Assembly: GCA_036262035.1 (NCBI GenBank)
Contig: DATAJS010000018.1
Coordinates: 124,001 to 188,000 of the forward strand
Origin: Burkholderiales bacterium
GTDB taxonomy: Bacteria > Pseudomonadota > Gammaproteobacteria > Burkholderiales > SG8-41
DNA: 64,000 nt
Direction of reading: 5' to 3'
The notes under the pieces were generated by a model, which searched no databases, was not told the origin of the DNA, and saw only the letters and a list, made by a program, of their open reading frames with translations. Positions 42,890 through 51,618 of the stretch are shown here, one piece after another. Position 1 is the first letter of the stretch, and every line of letters begins with the position of its first letter. The translations under genes were made by a program, and so were the position numbers.

Positions 42890-43507
42890 TTAGACCGGCG
42901 GCGTGAAACCCGGCGGCAGCGTGTCCTGAAACGATTTGCGGCGGGTGACACGCTCGTGCCATCCGGACAGTTCGGACGCCTCCGCCCGCCAGTCGTGCGG
43001 AAAGCGGAAATCGACGTACTGGAGCGCCACGCCCAGGATGAGATCGGCGAGCGTGAAACGGTTGCCGACGAGGAAGGTGCCGCCGCCGAAGCGCTGCGCG
43101 GCGAGCGCGATCGCGCGGCGGATGCGCGCTTCCTCGCGCCCGATCTTCTCGGGCATCTGCTTGTCGGCGGGCCGGCGCGATTCCAGCACGCGCGCGACCG
43201 CGGCGTCGATGATGCCGTTGCCCAGCGCCTGCCACCACTGCGCCTGCCAGTAACCCGCGGGATCCCTGGGCGTGAGGGTCTTGCCGTCGACGTGATCGAG
43301 GTAGTGCACCACCAGCGTCGACTCGAAGAGGTAGTTGTTCGGTTCGATCTCGAGGGCCGGGACCTTCCCGAGGGGATTGCGCGCCGGAATCGGGCTGTCG
43401 GCGGCCCACGGGTCTTCGTCGACGAACTCGACCGCCAGCTTTTTCTCGGCCACGAGCACCCGCGCCTTGCGTACGTAGGGCGAGGTCGGCGAACCGTAGA
43501 GCTTCAC
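42890..43507 (-). CDS. Glutathione S-transferase
   Basis: A 205-residue GST. It has the thioredoxin-like N-domain (KLYGSPTSPYVRKARV with a Ser/Thr-type active site, NPLGKVPALE with cis-Pro, FESTLVVHYLD with the glutathione-binding Glu-Ser) and an all-helical C-domain (FTLADLILGVAL). The start is GTG 43507 with GGAGGAG nine bases upstream. It is divergent from the TauD-type dioxygenase gene and could share the operators at 43588-43650. Confidence 0.9.
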   Translation of the reverse strand: MKLYGSPTSPYVRKARVLVAEKKLAVEFVDEDPWAADSPIPARNPLGKVPALEIEPNNYLFESTLVVHYLDHVDGKTLTPRDPAGYWQAQWWQALGNGIIDAAVARVLESRRPADKQMPEKIGREEARIRRAIALAAQRFGGGTFLVGNRFTLADLILGVALQYVDFRFPHDWRAEASELSGWHERVTRRKSFQDTLPPGFTPPV

Positions 43508-43587
43508 TTGTCGCTCCTCCTTCTTTTTGAGGAGCCATTGTAGCCGCTGCGTCGCGGCGTTTTCGGCGTGCCGGCCGCAGCGCCGAC

Positions 43588-43603
43588 GCTTGTACGGACA
43601 AGT
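43588..43603. promoter_or_regulatory. Operator half-site pair 1 (upstream, overlapping -35)
   Basis: GCTTGTACGGACAAGT is a near-palindrome matching operator 2 at 14 of 16 positions. Its last base is the first T of the TTGACA box. The centre lies 47 bp from the centre of operator 2. The TTGT-N4-ACAA form is typical of GntR/FadR-type regulators, which is inference. Confidence 0.75.
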
Positions 43604-43631
43604 TGACAGCCGGGGGCGACCGGCCTATGAT
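43603..43631 (+). promoter_or_regulatory. Near-consensus sigma-70 promoter
   Basis: TTGACA at 43603-43608 and TATGAT at 43626-43631 are separated by 17 bp. It drives the TauD-type dioxygenase gene (ATG 43685), with transcription expected to start near 43638. Operators flank it on both sides. Confidence 0.85.
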
Positions 43632-43634
43632 TCT

Positions 43635-43650
43635 ACTTGTCCGGACAAGT
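43635..43650. promoter_or_regulatory. Operator 2, perfect palindrome at transcription start
   Basis: ACTTGTCCGGACAAGT is a perfect 16-bp inverted repeat covering the expected transcription start. A regulator bound here would block initiation. The matching upstream site would allow cooperative binding. No adjacent regulator gene is present; the nearest is the GntR gene at 46905-47642. Confidence 0.85.
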
Positions 43651-43684
43651 TGCTCCGCGTCCCCCTTTCCTTCAGGAAACCCCC

Positions 43685-44581
43685 ATGATCACCGTGAACC
43701 GCCTCGGTAAGCACCTAGGCGCCGAAATCTCCGGCGTCGACCTCTCCAAGCCGCTCGACGACGCGACGTTCGAGCAGATCCACAAGGCCTTCTTCGACAA
43801 CGAGGTCGTCGTCTTCCGCAATCAGAAGATCACGCCCGCGCAGCAGATCGACTTCACCCGCCGCTTCGGCACGCTCGAAGTGCACGTGCGCAAGGAGAGC
43901 CGCCTCGAAGGCCATCCCGAGATCCTGATCGTCTCCAACGTGCTCGACGCCAACGGCAAGGCGATCGGCGCGCAGGACGCCGGACGCTTCTGGCACAGCG
44001 ACCTCTCCTACAAGAAAGAGCCGAGCATGCTCTCGGCGCTGTATGCGGTCGAGGTGCCGGTCAAGGACGGACGTGTGCTCGGCGACACCGCTTTCGCGAG
44101 CACGACCGCGGCATACGAAGCCCTGCCCGAAGAGACCAAGCAGCGCATCGCCAAGCTCAAGAACGTCCACAGCTACCGCTTCTACCGCAACAAGAACATC
44201 GCGGCGCAGAAGGAAGAGCAGGCGCGCGGCCTGCGCGTGGTGCAGGAGCACATCCTCACCGACGAGCAGCTCGCGAGCGTGCCGGACGTCGAAGTGCCGA
44301 TCGTGCGCACGCACCCCGTCACCGGCAGGAAAGGCCTCTTCATCAACGAAGCGCACAGCCCGAGCATCGTCGGACTGCCTTCGGCCGAATCGGACAAGCT
44401 GCTGAACGAGCTGTGCCAGCACGTCATCAAGCCCGAGTTCCAGTACGTCCACCACTGGCAGCCCGGCGACCTCCTGATGTGGGACAACGCCGCGGCCCAG
44501 CACAAGGCGAAGTTCGACTACGACCTGCCGCTGCGCCGCCTGATGTACCGCACGACGGTGCGCGGAACGGCGGCGGTCTGA
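43685..44581 (+). CDS. TauD/TfdA-family 2-oxoglutarate dioxygenase
   Basis: A 298-residue iron(II)/2-oxoglutarate oxygenase. The iron ligands are His104 and Asp106 in FWHSDLSY and His273 in AAAQHKAKFDY; the 2-oxoglutarate-binding Arg is in LMYRTTVRG. The family oxidises taurine, aryloxyacetates and similar substrates. ATG 43685 follows AGGAAA; a longer frame to 43637 would run through the operator and has no ribosome-binding site. The next gene begins one base after the stop. The strong operator-controlled promoter suggests induction by a substrate. Confidence 0.9.
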   Translation: MITVNRLGKHLGAEISGVDLSKPLDDATFEQIHKAFFDNEVVVFRNQKITPAQQIDFTRRFGTLEVHVRKESRLEGHPEILIVSNVLDANGKAIGAQDAGRFWHSDLSYKKEPSMLSALYAVEVPVKDGRVLGDTAFASTTAAYEALPEETKQRIAKLKNVHSYRFYRNKNIAAQKEEQARGLRVVQEHILTDEQLASVPDVEVPIVRTHPVTGRKGLFINEAHSPSIVGLPSAESDKLLNELCQHVIKPEFQYVHHWQPGDLLMWDNAAAQHKAKFDYDLPLRRLMYRTTVRGTAAV

Positions 44582-44582
44582 C

Positions 44583-45239
44583 ATGGCGCGCGCGGACGGG
44601 CTGATCACGGTCTGGCTCGACGTTGCGGACTCGCACGACGAGGAATTCAACGACTGGTACAACCTGGAGCACCTGCGGCAATGCGTCGACCTGCCCGGGT
44701 TCGTCCGCGCGCGGCGTTACAAGGTGGACGACGCGCCGCTGCGCTACCTCGCGTGGTACGAGACCGCCGACGAGAACGTGGAAAGCGGCGCGGACTTCCA
44801 GGGCATCGTCGAGAAGCCCACGCCGTGGTCGCAGCGCGTGCGCAAGCTCTACGGTGACAAACGCGAGCGCATGAACTTCAAGCTCATGCGCGACGTCGGC
44901 GATACGAGCTCGACCGACGCGCCGTGGCTGTACATCGTGCACACCGACATCCCCGACGACGTCGTGGACGAGTACAACGCGTGGTACGACAACGAGCACC
45001 TGCCGCGGCTCGTCACTGTCCCCGGCGTGGTGCGGGCACGCCGCTACGCCGCGACCGCGGGCAATCCCCGCTATCTCACGGCCTACGAGCTGACCGATCC
45101 GGACGCGTTCGAAAGCCCCGAAGGCCTGAAAGCGCGCAAGACGCCGTGGACGGCCAAGATGCGCTCGCTCTTCACCAACACCCGCCGGCGGATGTGCCGC
45201 CTCATCACCCCGACGATCACGCACACGACGAGCGTTTGA
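44583..45239 (+). CDS. Tandem-domain dimeric alpha/beta-barrel-like protein
   Basis: A 218-residue protein built from two similar halves. FNDWYNLEHLRQCVDLPGFV (residues about 21-40) corresponds to YNAWYDNEHLPRLVTVPGVV (about 138-157), each followed by RARRY and a YLAWYE or YLTAYEL strand. The pattern fits two fused ferredoxin-like (EthD/ABM-type) domains. It starts one base after the dioxygenase stop, so it is cotranscribed with it. The role is unknown; such small barrels often bind or turn over the product of a neighbouring oxygenase. Confidence 0.75.
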   Translation: MARADGLITVWLDVADSHDEEFNDWYNLEHLRQCVDLPGFVRARRYKVDDAPLRYLAWYETADENVESGADFQGIVEKPTPWSQRVRKLYGDKRERMNFKLMRDVGDTSSTDAPWLYIVHTDIPDDVVDEYNAWYDNEHLPRLVTVPGVVRARRYAATAGNPRYLTAYELTDPDAFESPEGLKARKTPWTAKMRSLFTNTRRRMCRLITPTITHTTSV

Positions 45240-45240
45240 G

Positions 45241-45400
45241 CGTCATTCCCGCGCAGGCGGGAATCCATTTTCGAACCGTCAAAGTCAAAATGGATTCCCG
45301 AACGCTCCCGCTGCCGCGGGTCGGGAATGACGCTCTTACTCGCGCTTTCTGTGCGCGCCTCTGCGTCCTCCGCGGTTAAAAACGCCTTTACAATCGGGCC
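45241..45400. repeat. REP-like repeat pair plus CTCTGCGTCC fragment
   Basis: 45241-45334 begins CGTCATTCCCGCGCAGGCGG and ends GGGTCGGGAATGACGC, with inverted internal parts around GTCAAAGTCAAAATGG. 45345-45380 carries GCGCCTCTGCGTCCTCCGCG and GGTTAAAAACGCC, a one-arm fragment of the 26.5-kb repeat. The amidase start lies just after. Confidence 0.75.
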
Positions 45401-46771
45401 ATGAAGCCATGGTCCAATCCAAACGTCATTTCGTTCGCGCGCGCGGCCGAGGCGTTCCGTGACGGCAGCGACACCCCGCGCGACTTCCTCGAGCGCTGCA
45501 TCGCCAATGTCGAAGCGCGCGAACCGATCGTCAAAGCCTTCGTAACGCTCGACCTCGAGGCGGCGCGCAAGGCCGCGGACGAGTCGGCCAGGCGCCACAA
45601 GGCCGGCAAGCCGTTGTCGCCCGTCGACGGCTGTCCGGTCGCCATCAAGGACATCATGGCGACCCGGGACATGCCCACACAGATGGGCAGTCCCGCGTTC
45701 AAAGGCTGGCAATCGGGACAGGACGCGGCGTGCGTGCACGCGCTGCGCCGCGGCGGCGCGATCATCTTCGGCAAGACCGTCACGACCGAGTTCGCCATCG
45801 GCTTCTCGGGACCGACGACCAATCCTTTCGATCCGAAGCGCACGCCCGGCGGCTCGTCGAGCGGAACGGCCGCGGGAGTGGGCAGCGGCATGTTCCCGGT
45901 CGGACTCGGTACGCAGACGCAGGGCTCGACGATCCGACCGGCCGCGTACTGCGGCGCGGTCGGCTACAAACCGACGATCGGCGCGCTGCACACCGCCGGC
46001 ATCCATCCGCTCTCCGCGACGAGCGATCACCTGGGCGTGATCGGGGCGACGCTCGACGACGTGTGGTGCGTCGCTTCGCAGATCTCGCTGGGGGTCGGCA
46101 GTCCCGGCTACGGGTTTCTCGACCTGCCGGGCGCCACGGCGCCGGAGGCGGTGAAGCCGCGCCGGATGATCCGGCTGTACACGCGAGGCTGGAAGGAGAT
46201 CGACGAGGAAACCAGGGGTGCGTTCGAAGCCACGGTCGAGGCGCTGCGCGCGCAGGGCGTGGACATCGTGGGCAAGGACGACGACGCACGCATCGACGCT
46301 TTCGAGGACGCGCTCGAGCGCGACGTCGACGGGGCGCTCGACATCGTGGCGTACGAGATGAAGTGGCCGTTCGAGGACTACATCGAGCGCTTCGGCGACG
46401 CGATCGGCAAGCGCATCCACGGCCTCATCGCGCGGGCGCGCGAGATGACGCCCGCAGCGTACGCCGACCTGCTCTACAAACGCGAAGGGATACGGCGCTA
46501 TTGCCGGCACGTGGCGGCGCAGCTCGAAGCGGACTGCTATCTCACCCTCGCCTCGTCCGGCCCGGCGCCGCAGGGCTTCGAGCACACCGGCAGCCGCAGC
46601 TTCATCGTCTACGGCTCGTGGCTGGGCTTTCCGGCGTTCTCGCTGCCGCTGCTCCAAACGCAAGGGTTACCGTTCGGGCTGCAGCTGCTCGGACTCGATC
46701 ACCGCGACGGGGAGTTGTGTGCGCGCGCGAACTGGGTGATGCAGAACCTCGGTGAACGGGTGAACGGGTAA
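45401..46771 (+). CDS. Amidase-signature family amidase
   Basis: A 456-residue amidase-signature enzyme hydrolysing a carboxamide. The catalytic triad is visible: Lys83 in VAIKDI, Ser152 in PGGSSSGTAAG, and nucleophile Ser176 in TQTQGSTIRPA. The C-terminal part has GLPFGLQLLG and DGELCARANWVMQ. The last codons are formed by a short GGTGAACG direct repeat (ending ERVNG), a likely slippage site. It converges with the GntR gene. Two Bug genes and transport functions nearby suggest that an amide or nitrile-derived acid is used. Confidence 0.9.
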   Translation: MKPWSNPNVISFARAAEAFRDGSDTPRDFLERCIANVEAREPIVKAFVTLDLEAARKAADESARRHKAGKPLSPVDGCPVAIKDIMATRDMPTQMGSPAFKGWQSGQDAACVHALRRGGAIIFGKTVTTEFAIGFSGPTTNPFDPKRTPGGSSSGTAAGVGSGMFPVGLGTQTQGSTIRPAAYCGAVGYKPTIGALHTAGIHPLSATSDHLGVIGATLDDVWCVASQISLGVGSPGYGFLDLPGATAPEAVKPRRMIRLYTRGWKEIDEETRGAFEATVEALRAQGVDIVGKDDDARIDAFEDALERDVDGALDIVAYEMKWPFEDYIERFGDAIGKRIHGLIARAREMTPAAYADLLYKREGIRRYCRHVAAQLEADCYLTLASSGPAPQGFEHTGSRSFIVYGSWLGFPAFSLPLLQTQGLPFGLQLLGLDHRDGELCARANWVMQNLGERVNG

Positions 46772-46904
46772 AAAGCCTCGGTGGTTGCAAAACCACGACC
46801 GGCTGATCGAGCCGCTTGGCGTCCGGTTTTCACCTTGGTTTGTCTTGTTTTCTTTGCGCCCTTTCTTTTTCCTTCGCGTCCTTGTTCTTCCCTGCTTTTA
46901 ACGG

Positions 46905-47642
46905 TCAACGGCCATACTCGAGCTTGAGGTCCATGCTGTAACGAAACCGGTCCGCCGGATAGATGCTGAACGTCACCTCGAACACGCGATCCTCGGCATC
47001 GATGTAGTGCCTCACCAGCGCAAGCCCCAGCGAACCCGCTTTGACTTTCAGCGCGCGCGCCGCTTCGTCGGGCATCGCCACCGCCCCGATCTCCTGCCGC
47101 ACTTTCTCGGTCTTGATGCCGTAACGCTCTTCGACGAGCGAATAGATGGGCACGGTGCGCTTGCCGACTTCGGACGCGACCGAGTCGTAGCGCGCGTCGA
47201 TGTAGACCTGCTTCCATGCCGCAGGCTCGCCGTTTTTTTCGTAGCGCACCGCTTCGATGAGACGCCATGAATCGGCCGGCTGCGCGCCGGGCAGCGGCGT
47301 CAGCGCCTCTTTCGCGCGCACGAGCTTGCGCCTCACGACCTTGAGCTCGGTGTTCTTGACGTATTCCCACAGGTCGGGAATCGCGTCCATCGCGAGCACG
47401 TAGCGCGATGCGGCTTTCGACGCCTGTATGCGCGTGCCCAGTCCCTGGTGCCGCGCGACCAGACCGAGCTCCTGCAGCACGCGCGTCGCTTCGCGCACCG
47501 TGTGGCGGCTCACGCCGTGGCGCTCGCAGAGCTCCGCTTCGGAAGGCAGCAGCGTGCCGACGGCGTACGTGCCCGCCTCGATGCCGCGGCCGATCTCCTC
47601 CGCGAGCTCGAGATAGCGCGGTTTCGGCCGTGCGTCGTTCAT
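46905..47642 (-). CDS. GntR-family regulator (HutC subfamily, UTRA domain)
   Basis: A 245-residue regulator. The N-terminal winged HTH (LPSEAELCERHGVSRHTVRE and ALVARHQGLGTR-type LGLVARHQGLGTRI) is followed by a UTRA ligand domain (about 90-240) with VYIDARYDSV and EVTFSIYPADRFRYSMDL. Its ATG overlaps the stop of a 37-codon ORF as ATGA, so translation is likely coupled. It may control the amidase, the adjacent Bug gene, or the dioxygenase promoter, but the TTGTCCGGACAA operators there fit FadR-type GntR proteins better than HutC. Confidence 0.9.
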   Translation of the reverse strand: MNDARPKPRYLELAEEIGRGIEAGTYAVGTLLPSEAELCERHGVSRHTVREATRVLQELGLVARHQGLGTRIQASKAASRYVLAMDAIPDLWEYVKNTELKVVRRKLVRAKEALTPLPGAQPADSWRLIEAVRYEKNGEPAAWKQVYIDARYDSVASEVGKRTVPIYSLVEERYGIKTEKVRQEIGAVAMPDEAARALKVKAGSLGLALVRHYIDAEDRVFEVTFSIYPADRFRYSMDLKLEYGR

Positions 47643-47752
47643 TCCACTTCAGCGCCCGTCATCGGAATGAGTTTCGCATCACTGCCGGCGAGCGCGCCGA
47701 AAGGCATGCACGCGACGACAAAGGCGGCCGCCGCTCGCACGATGGCATTCAT
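47639..47752 (-). pseudogene. 37-codon relic of a Bug/TctC gene (signal peptide joined to C-terminus)
   Basis: The ORF begins with ATG 47752 behind GGGGAG. The first ~23 residues look like a signal peptide (NAIVRAAAAFVVACMPF, then ALAG). The remaining residues, SDAKLIPMTGAEVE, match the last residues of the neighbouring Bug protein, KVIRMTGAKID. This looks like a Bug gene that lost its whole middle in frame. The ORF is intact and its stop overlaps the GntR start (ATGA), so it may persist as a leader peptide. TAAAAT at about 47795 is a possible -10. Confidence 0.6.
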
Positions 47753-47820
47753 GGAAACTCCCCGGGATTGGTACAGGACTGCTGCGAGCCCGTATTTTAT
47801 CCCGCCCCCTGCCAGGCTTG

Positions 47821-47908
47821 AAATGGATTCCCGCCTTCGCGGGAATGACGGCGTTCGTCATTCCCGGCCGCGCAGCAGCGCGAACGACCGGGAATCCAAC
47901 TCGACCTC
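47821..47908. repeat. REP-like repeat cluster
   Basis: Contains AAATGGATTCCCGCCTTCGC then GGGAATGACGG, followed by CGTCATTCCCGGCCGCGC and GACCGGGAATCCAACTCG. The final part runs into the C-terminus of the Bug gene. It is the same family as at 13063, 13979, 45241, 54402 and 63877. Confidence 0.8.
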
Positions 47909-48872
47909 AATCGATCTTCGCCCCCGTCATCCTGATGACCTTTCCGTACTTGTTGTAGTCCGACTGCAACCGCTTGGCGAACTGCTCGGGCGTCATGAGC
48001 ATCGGGTCGAGGGTCTGGCCTTTGAGCTTCTCGGCGACGTCGGGCATCTTGAGAATCTTCTGGATGTCGCCGTTCAGCCGATCGACGATCGGCTTGGGCA
48101 TGCCCGCGGGGCCGAAAGCGCCGATCCAGGCGGTGAACTCGTAGCCCGGCACGCCCGCTTCGGCGAGCGTCGGCACGTCGGGAAACGTTTCGACGCGGTA
48201 ATCGGACGACACCGCGAGCGGCCGCACGCGGTTTTGCTTCACCTGCTGCATCACCGCGCCGATCGTGCCCAACTGCGCCTGAGTCTCGCCCGACGAGATC
48301 GAGATCGCCGCGGGACCGCCGCCCTTGTACGGGATGTGCGTCATCTTGATGCCGGCCATCTGCGCGAACAGCGCCATGGTGAGGTGCACGAAGCTGCCGT
48401 TGCCCGACGAGCTGTACACGATCTGTCCCGGCCGCGACTTGGCGAGCGCGATGAACTCCTTGACGTTCTTCACGGGCAGCGAAGGATGCACGATGAGCAT
48501 GCCGATCTGCGCGCTGATCGGCGCGATGCCGACGAAGTCCTTCAGCGTGTCGTAGGGCAGCTTGCCGTAGAGGTGCGGGTTCGCGACGTGCGTCGCCGAG
48601 TGCACCATCAGGGTATAGCCGTCGGGCGGCGCTTTCGCGACCTGGTCCGCGCCTATCGTGCCTGCGGCGCCGCCGCGGTTGTCGACGACGAACTGCTGGC
48701 CTGCGAGCTCGCCGAGCTTCTGCGCGACGATGCGCCCGACGATATCGTTCGAGCCGCCCGGCGGCCATGGGATGACGACGCGGACAGGCTTCGCAGGATA
48801 CTGCTGGGCAAACACGGGCGCCGCGAATGCCGCTGCGGCGAAGACGAGCAAAAGACGGGTACGACCGGTCAT
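47907..48872 (-). CDS. Bug/TctC-family periplasmic solute-binding protein
   Basis: A 321-residue Bug receptor. ATG 48872 has GAGGAGG at nine bases and opens a standard signal peptide (TGRTRLLLVFAAAAFAAP, cleavage near VFAQ). Mature-domain signatures are YPAKPVRVVIPWPPGG, DNRGGAAGT, HIPYKGGGPA and VPTLAEAGVPGYEF. It is divergent from the CoA-transferase gene, which may handle the imported acid. There are no TctA/TctB genes nearby. Confidence 0.92.
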   Translation of the reverse strand: MTGRTRLLLVFAAAAFAAPVFAQQYPAKPVRVVIPWPPGGSNDIVGRIVAQKLGELAGQQFVVDNRGGAAGTIGADQVAKAPPDGYTLMVHSATHVANPHLYGKLPYDTLKDFVGIAPISAQIGMLIVHPSLPVKNVKEFIALAKSRPGQIVYSSSGNGSFVHLTMALFAQMAGIKMTHIPYKGGGPAAISISSGETQAQLGTIGAVMQQVKQNRVRPLAVSSDYRVETFPDVPTLAEAGVPGYEFTAWIGAFGPAGMPKPIVDRLNGDIQKILKMPDVAEKLKGQTLDPMLMTPEQFAKRLQSDYNKYGKVIRMTGAKID

Positions 48873-49009
48873 TCGGTAATCCTCCTCGTTGGTATGTTTG
48901 GGGGGCATTATGGGTGCAGCCGCAAGACACGGCAACGCACCGCGGCTAGAATCGGTCCACGCGTGTCAGGCTCTTCCGCACCGCACGAACCCTCAAGGAG
49001 ATTTCCACG

Positions 49010-50263
49010 ATGGCGCTTCCTCTCGAAGGCGTCCGGGTGCTCGATTTGACGAGCGTCATGGCCGGTCCCTATTGCACGATGGTGCTCGGCGACATGGGCG
49101 CCGAGGTGATCAAGGTCGAGAACTTCCCCGAAGGCGACGCTTCGCGGCGCTTCGATCCCAAGGTCAACGGCGAGTCGTACTGCTTCGCGGTGCTCAACCG
49201 CAACAAGAAGAGCATCGGCATCAACATGAAGGACCCGCGCGGCAAGGAGGCCTTCATGAAGCTCGCCGCCAGGGCCGACATCATCACCGAGAACTTCCGC
49301 CCCGGCGTGGTCAGGAAGCTCGGCATCGATTACGACTCGATCAGCAAATTCAATCCCGGCGTGATCTACGCGTCGATGTCGGGTTTCGGCCAGACCGGCC
49401 CGTACGGCAAGAAAGGCGGTTTCGACATCGTCGCGCAGGGCATGTCGGGCATCATGATGATGACCGGCGCACCCGGCGGCCGGCCCGCGAAGGTCGGCAT
49501 CGCGATGAACGACATCGCGAGCGGCGTCACCGCGCTCTCCGGCATCCTCGGCGCGTACATCCAGAAGCTGCGCACCGGCAAAGGCCAGTACCTCGAAACC
49601 TCGCTCCTCGAAGCGGGGCTCGCATGGACGTTCTGGGAGTTCGGCGCGTACTTCGGCGGCGGCGAGGTGCCGACCGCGACCGGCACGCGCCATCGCCGCT
49701 CGACGCCGTACCAGGCGTACAAGACCAAGGACGGTTACGTCACGGTCGGCGCGAACAACAACAAGCTGTGGGCGAACTTCTGCAACATCGTCGTGCAGAA
49801 ACCGGAATGGCTCGAAGACCCGCGCTTCAATCCGCTCGGCGCGAGGATGAAGAACATCGACGAGCTCGAGCGCGAGATCGAAACGGTGCTCACCACGCAG
49901 CCCACTGCGCACTGGGTCGAGCTGCTCGACAAGGCCGAAGTGCCGGGCGGCCCGGTCTACACCTACGCGCAGATCCTCGACGACCCGCACATCAAGGCAC
50001 GCCGGATGGTGGTCGAGATGGACCACCCGAAGATCGGACGCATGAAAGCGATGGGCATCCCGGTGAAGTCGACCGGCGAGCTCCTCGAGATCCGCAAGCC
50101 CGCGCCGTGGCTCGGGCAGCACACCGACGAAGTGCTGCGCGAAGTCGGCTACGGCGACAGCGAGCTCGGGAAGATGTGGTCCGACGGCGTGCTCTACGAC
50201 CGCTATCGCGAGAATGCGGCGGGCGCGGACGATCAATCGGCGGCGGCAGTGACGGCGCAGTAG
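49010..50263 (+). CDS. CaiB/BaiF-family (class III) CoA-transferase
   Basis: A 417-residue class III CoA-transferase with [47 protein letters not shown] and catalytic Asp168 in [11 protein letters not shown] 49010 follows AAGGAG. The TAG stop shares its last base with the GTG of the exporter gene that follows. It likely activates an imported carboxylate; the acid and CoA donor are unknown. Confidence 0.92.
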   Translation: MALPLEGVRVLDLTSVMAGPYCTMVLGDMGAEVIKVENFPEGDASRRFDPKVNGESYCFAVLNRNKKSIGINMKDPRGKEAFMKLAARADIITENFRPGVVRKLGIDYDSISKFNPGVIYASMSGFGQTGPYGKKGGFDIVAQGMSGIMMMTGAPGGRPAKVGIAMNDIASGVTALSGILGAYIQKLRTGKGQYLETSLLEAGLAWTFWEFGAYFGGGEVPTATGTRHRRSTPYQAYKTKDGYVTVGANNNKLWANFCNIVVQKPEWLEDPRFNPLGARMKNIDELEREIETVLTTQPTAHWVELLDKAEVPGGPVYTYAQILDDPHIKARRMVVEMDHPKIGRMKAMGIPVKSTGELLEIRKPAPWLGQHTDEVLREVGYGDSELGKMWSDGVLYDRYRENAAGADDQSAAAVTAQ

Positions 50264-50580
50264 TGGCCTGGATCTATCTCACCATCGCCGGCGTGCTCGA
50301 GATCGTCTGGGCGATCGGGCTGAAGTACACCGAAGGCTTCACGCGCGTGCTGCCGAGCGCGATCACGATCGTCGCGATGATCGCGAGCATATGGTTTCTC
50401 GCGCTCGCGCTGAAGACGATACCGCTGGGAACGGGTTACGCGGTATGGACCGGGATCGGCGCGGTGGGCACCGCGATCCTCGGCATCGCGCTGTTCAACG
50501 AGCCGGCGACTGCGGCGCGGCTGTCGTGCATCGCGCTGATCGTCGCCGGGATCGTGGGACTCAAGCTGGTGTCGGGCTAG
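50263..50580 (+). CDS. gdx: Small multidrug resistance-type guanidinium exporter
   Basis: A 105-residue SMR-family protein of the SugE/Gdx subgroup, with four membrane helices and the conserved Glu of helix 1 in [20 protein letters not shown]. The [18 protein letters not shown] segment in helix 3 is diagnostic. Gdx proteins export guanidinium in exchange for protons. The GTG start overlaps the upstream TAG stop (TAGTG). No guanidine riboswitch could be present, because there is no leader; expression would depend on the CoA-transferase transcript. Confidence 0.88.
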   Translation: MAWIYLTIAGVLEIVWAIGLKYTEGFTRVLPSAITIVAMIASIWFLALALKTIPLGTGYAVWTGIGAVGTAILGIALFNEPATAARLSCIALIVAGIVGLKLVSG

Positions 50581-51521
50581 TCGCCGGTCTGCCGGGTGGC
50601 CTGGGGACCGGAGCTCTGCGACAGCGAGCGGAAGAACGAGCGCAACCCGCCGGATGACTCGGGCTCGGCGGTTTTCTGCACCGCCGACGCGGCCACTGCG
50701 GCGTTTTCCGGCGCGGACGTGGTCGCGGCAGGTTTGTCGGCTGCCGCCGCCGTCACGGGCTTCTCCACCGCGGCTGTCGATGCCGGCTTGTCGGCCGGCG
50801 TAGCCGCCGGTTTGGCGGCCTGCTCGACAGCGACCGCCGGTGCCTGAGTCTGCGGCTGGGACGGCACCTGCGGTGCTTCCGCCGGTTTTTCGGGCGCGTT
50901 GACGACCGACGGCGACTTGTCCGCCGGCGCTTTCGCCGCTTCCTGCGTCGTCACCGGCAGCAGCCCGGTCGGCGCCTTCTCGTCCTCCTTCTTCGCAAAG
51001 GCTTCGCCGAGCGGCGTGCCCTCGACCATGATGTCGCCGCCGAGCTCGCACGCGTCGGAGCCCTTTTTGATCGTCAGCGTGCCGTTGATGACGCCGTCCA
51101 TCCCGCAGTAGCGCTCGCGGTCGACGTTGCGGAAGATGAAGTGGTATTCGTTCTTGCGGTTCTCGACGAGGAACGTGCCTTTTTCGATCTCGACCGTGGT
51201 GAGGTTCCCGGTGTCCGACCACTTGCTGTACATGTCGCGGTCGCGCTGAAGGTAAACCGAGCAGGTGCGCGGCTTCCACTTGCTGTAGTAGGCGAAGCTG
51301 TCGACGGTGCCGCCGATCGTCACCACGGCGATGCGTGCGTGACGGTCTTCGGTGCCGAGGCGGCAGGCGAGCGTCTCGTGCTTGCCCCGAAGCTTCTTGG
51401 GACCGGGCTTCGCCTCGGCTTTGGCGGTGCGCTTGGCTTCGGGTTTACCCTTAGTGGCGGCGACGCCGGGAACGGCGAAAGCCATCAGTGCTGCGCCCAG
51501 GATGAGGCGGGTACTAAGCAT
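50577..51521 (-). CDS. Secreted or periplasmic protein with Ala/Pro/Lys-rich tail
   Basis: A 314-residue protein with a clear signal peptide ([19 protein letters not shown], cleavage near AAT). A basic stretch (25-47) and a globular part (about 50-175) follow, with four Cys that could form two disulfides (near LACRLG, RTCSVY, RYCGMDG, DACELGG). The C-terminal 130 residues are low-complexity Ala/Pro/Lys/Glu, ending in a short basic helix. No family recognised. Its stop overlaps the exporter stop by four bases. Confidence 0.7.
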   Translation of the reverse strand: MLSTRLILGAALMAFAVPGVAATKGKPEAKRTAKAEAKPGPKKLRGKHETLACRLGTEDRHARIAVVTIGGTVDSFAYYSKWKPRTCSVYLQRDRDMYSKWSDTGNLTTVEIEKGTFLVENRKNEYHFIFRNVDRERYCGMDGVINGTLTIKKGSDACELGGDIMVEGTPLGEAFAKKEDEKAPTGLLPVTTQEAAKAPADKSPSVVNAPEKPAEAPQVPSQPQTQAPAVAVEQAAKPAATPADKPASTAAVEKPVTAAAADKPAATTSAPENAAVAASAVQKTAEPESSGGLRSFFRSLSQSSGPQATRQTGD

Positions 51522-51618
51522 GCGTCTGTCTTCTCCTCGTCGGCTGGCGGCGTGACCCGCGCTCGTGCGCCTGAGTTTACGACGCTGGATCGCCGCGCTT
51601 CAATCCACTTGCATCCGG

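Noticed and set aside
50263-50580. Guanidine riboswitch ahead of the Gdx-type exporter
   Set aside because: The exporter start codon overlaps the upstream gene's stop codon, which leaves no untranslated leader for a riboswitch.
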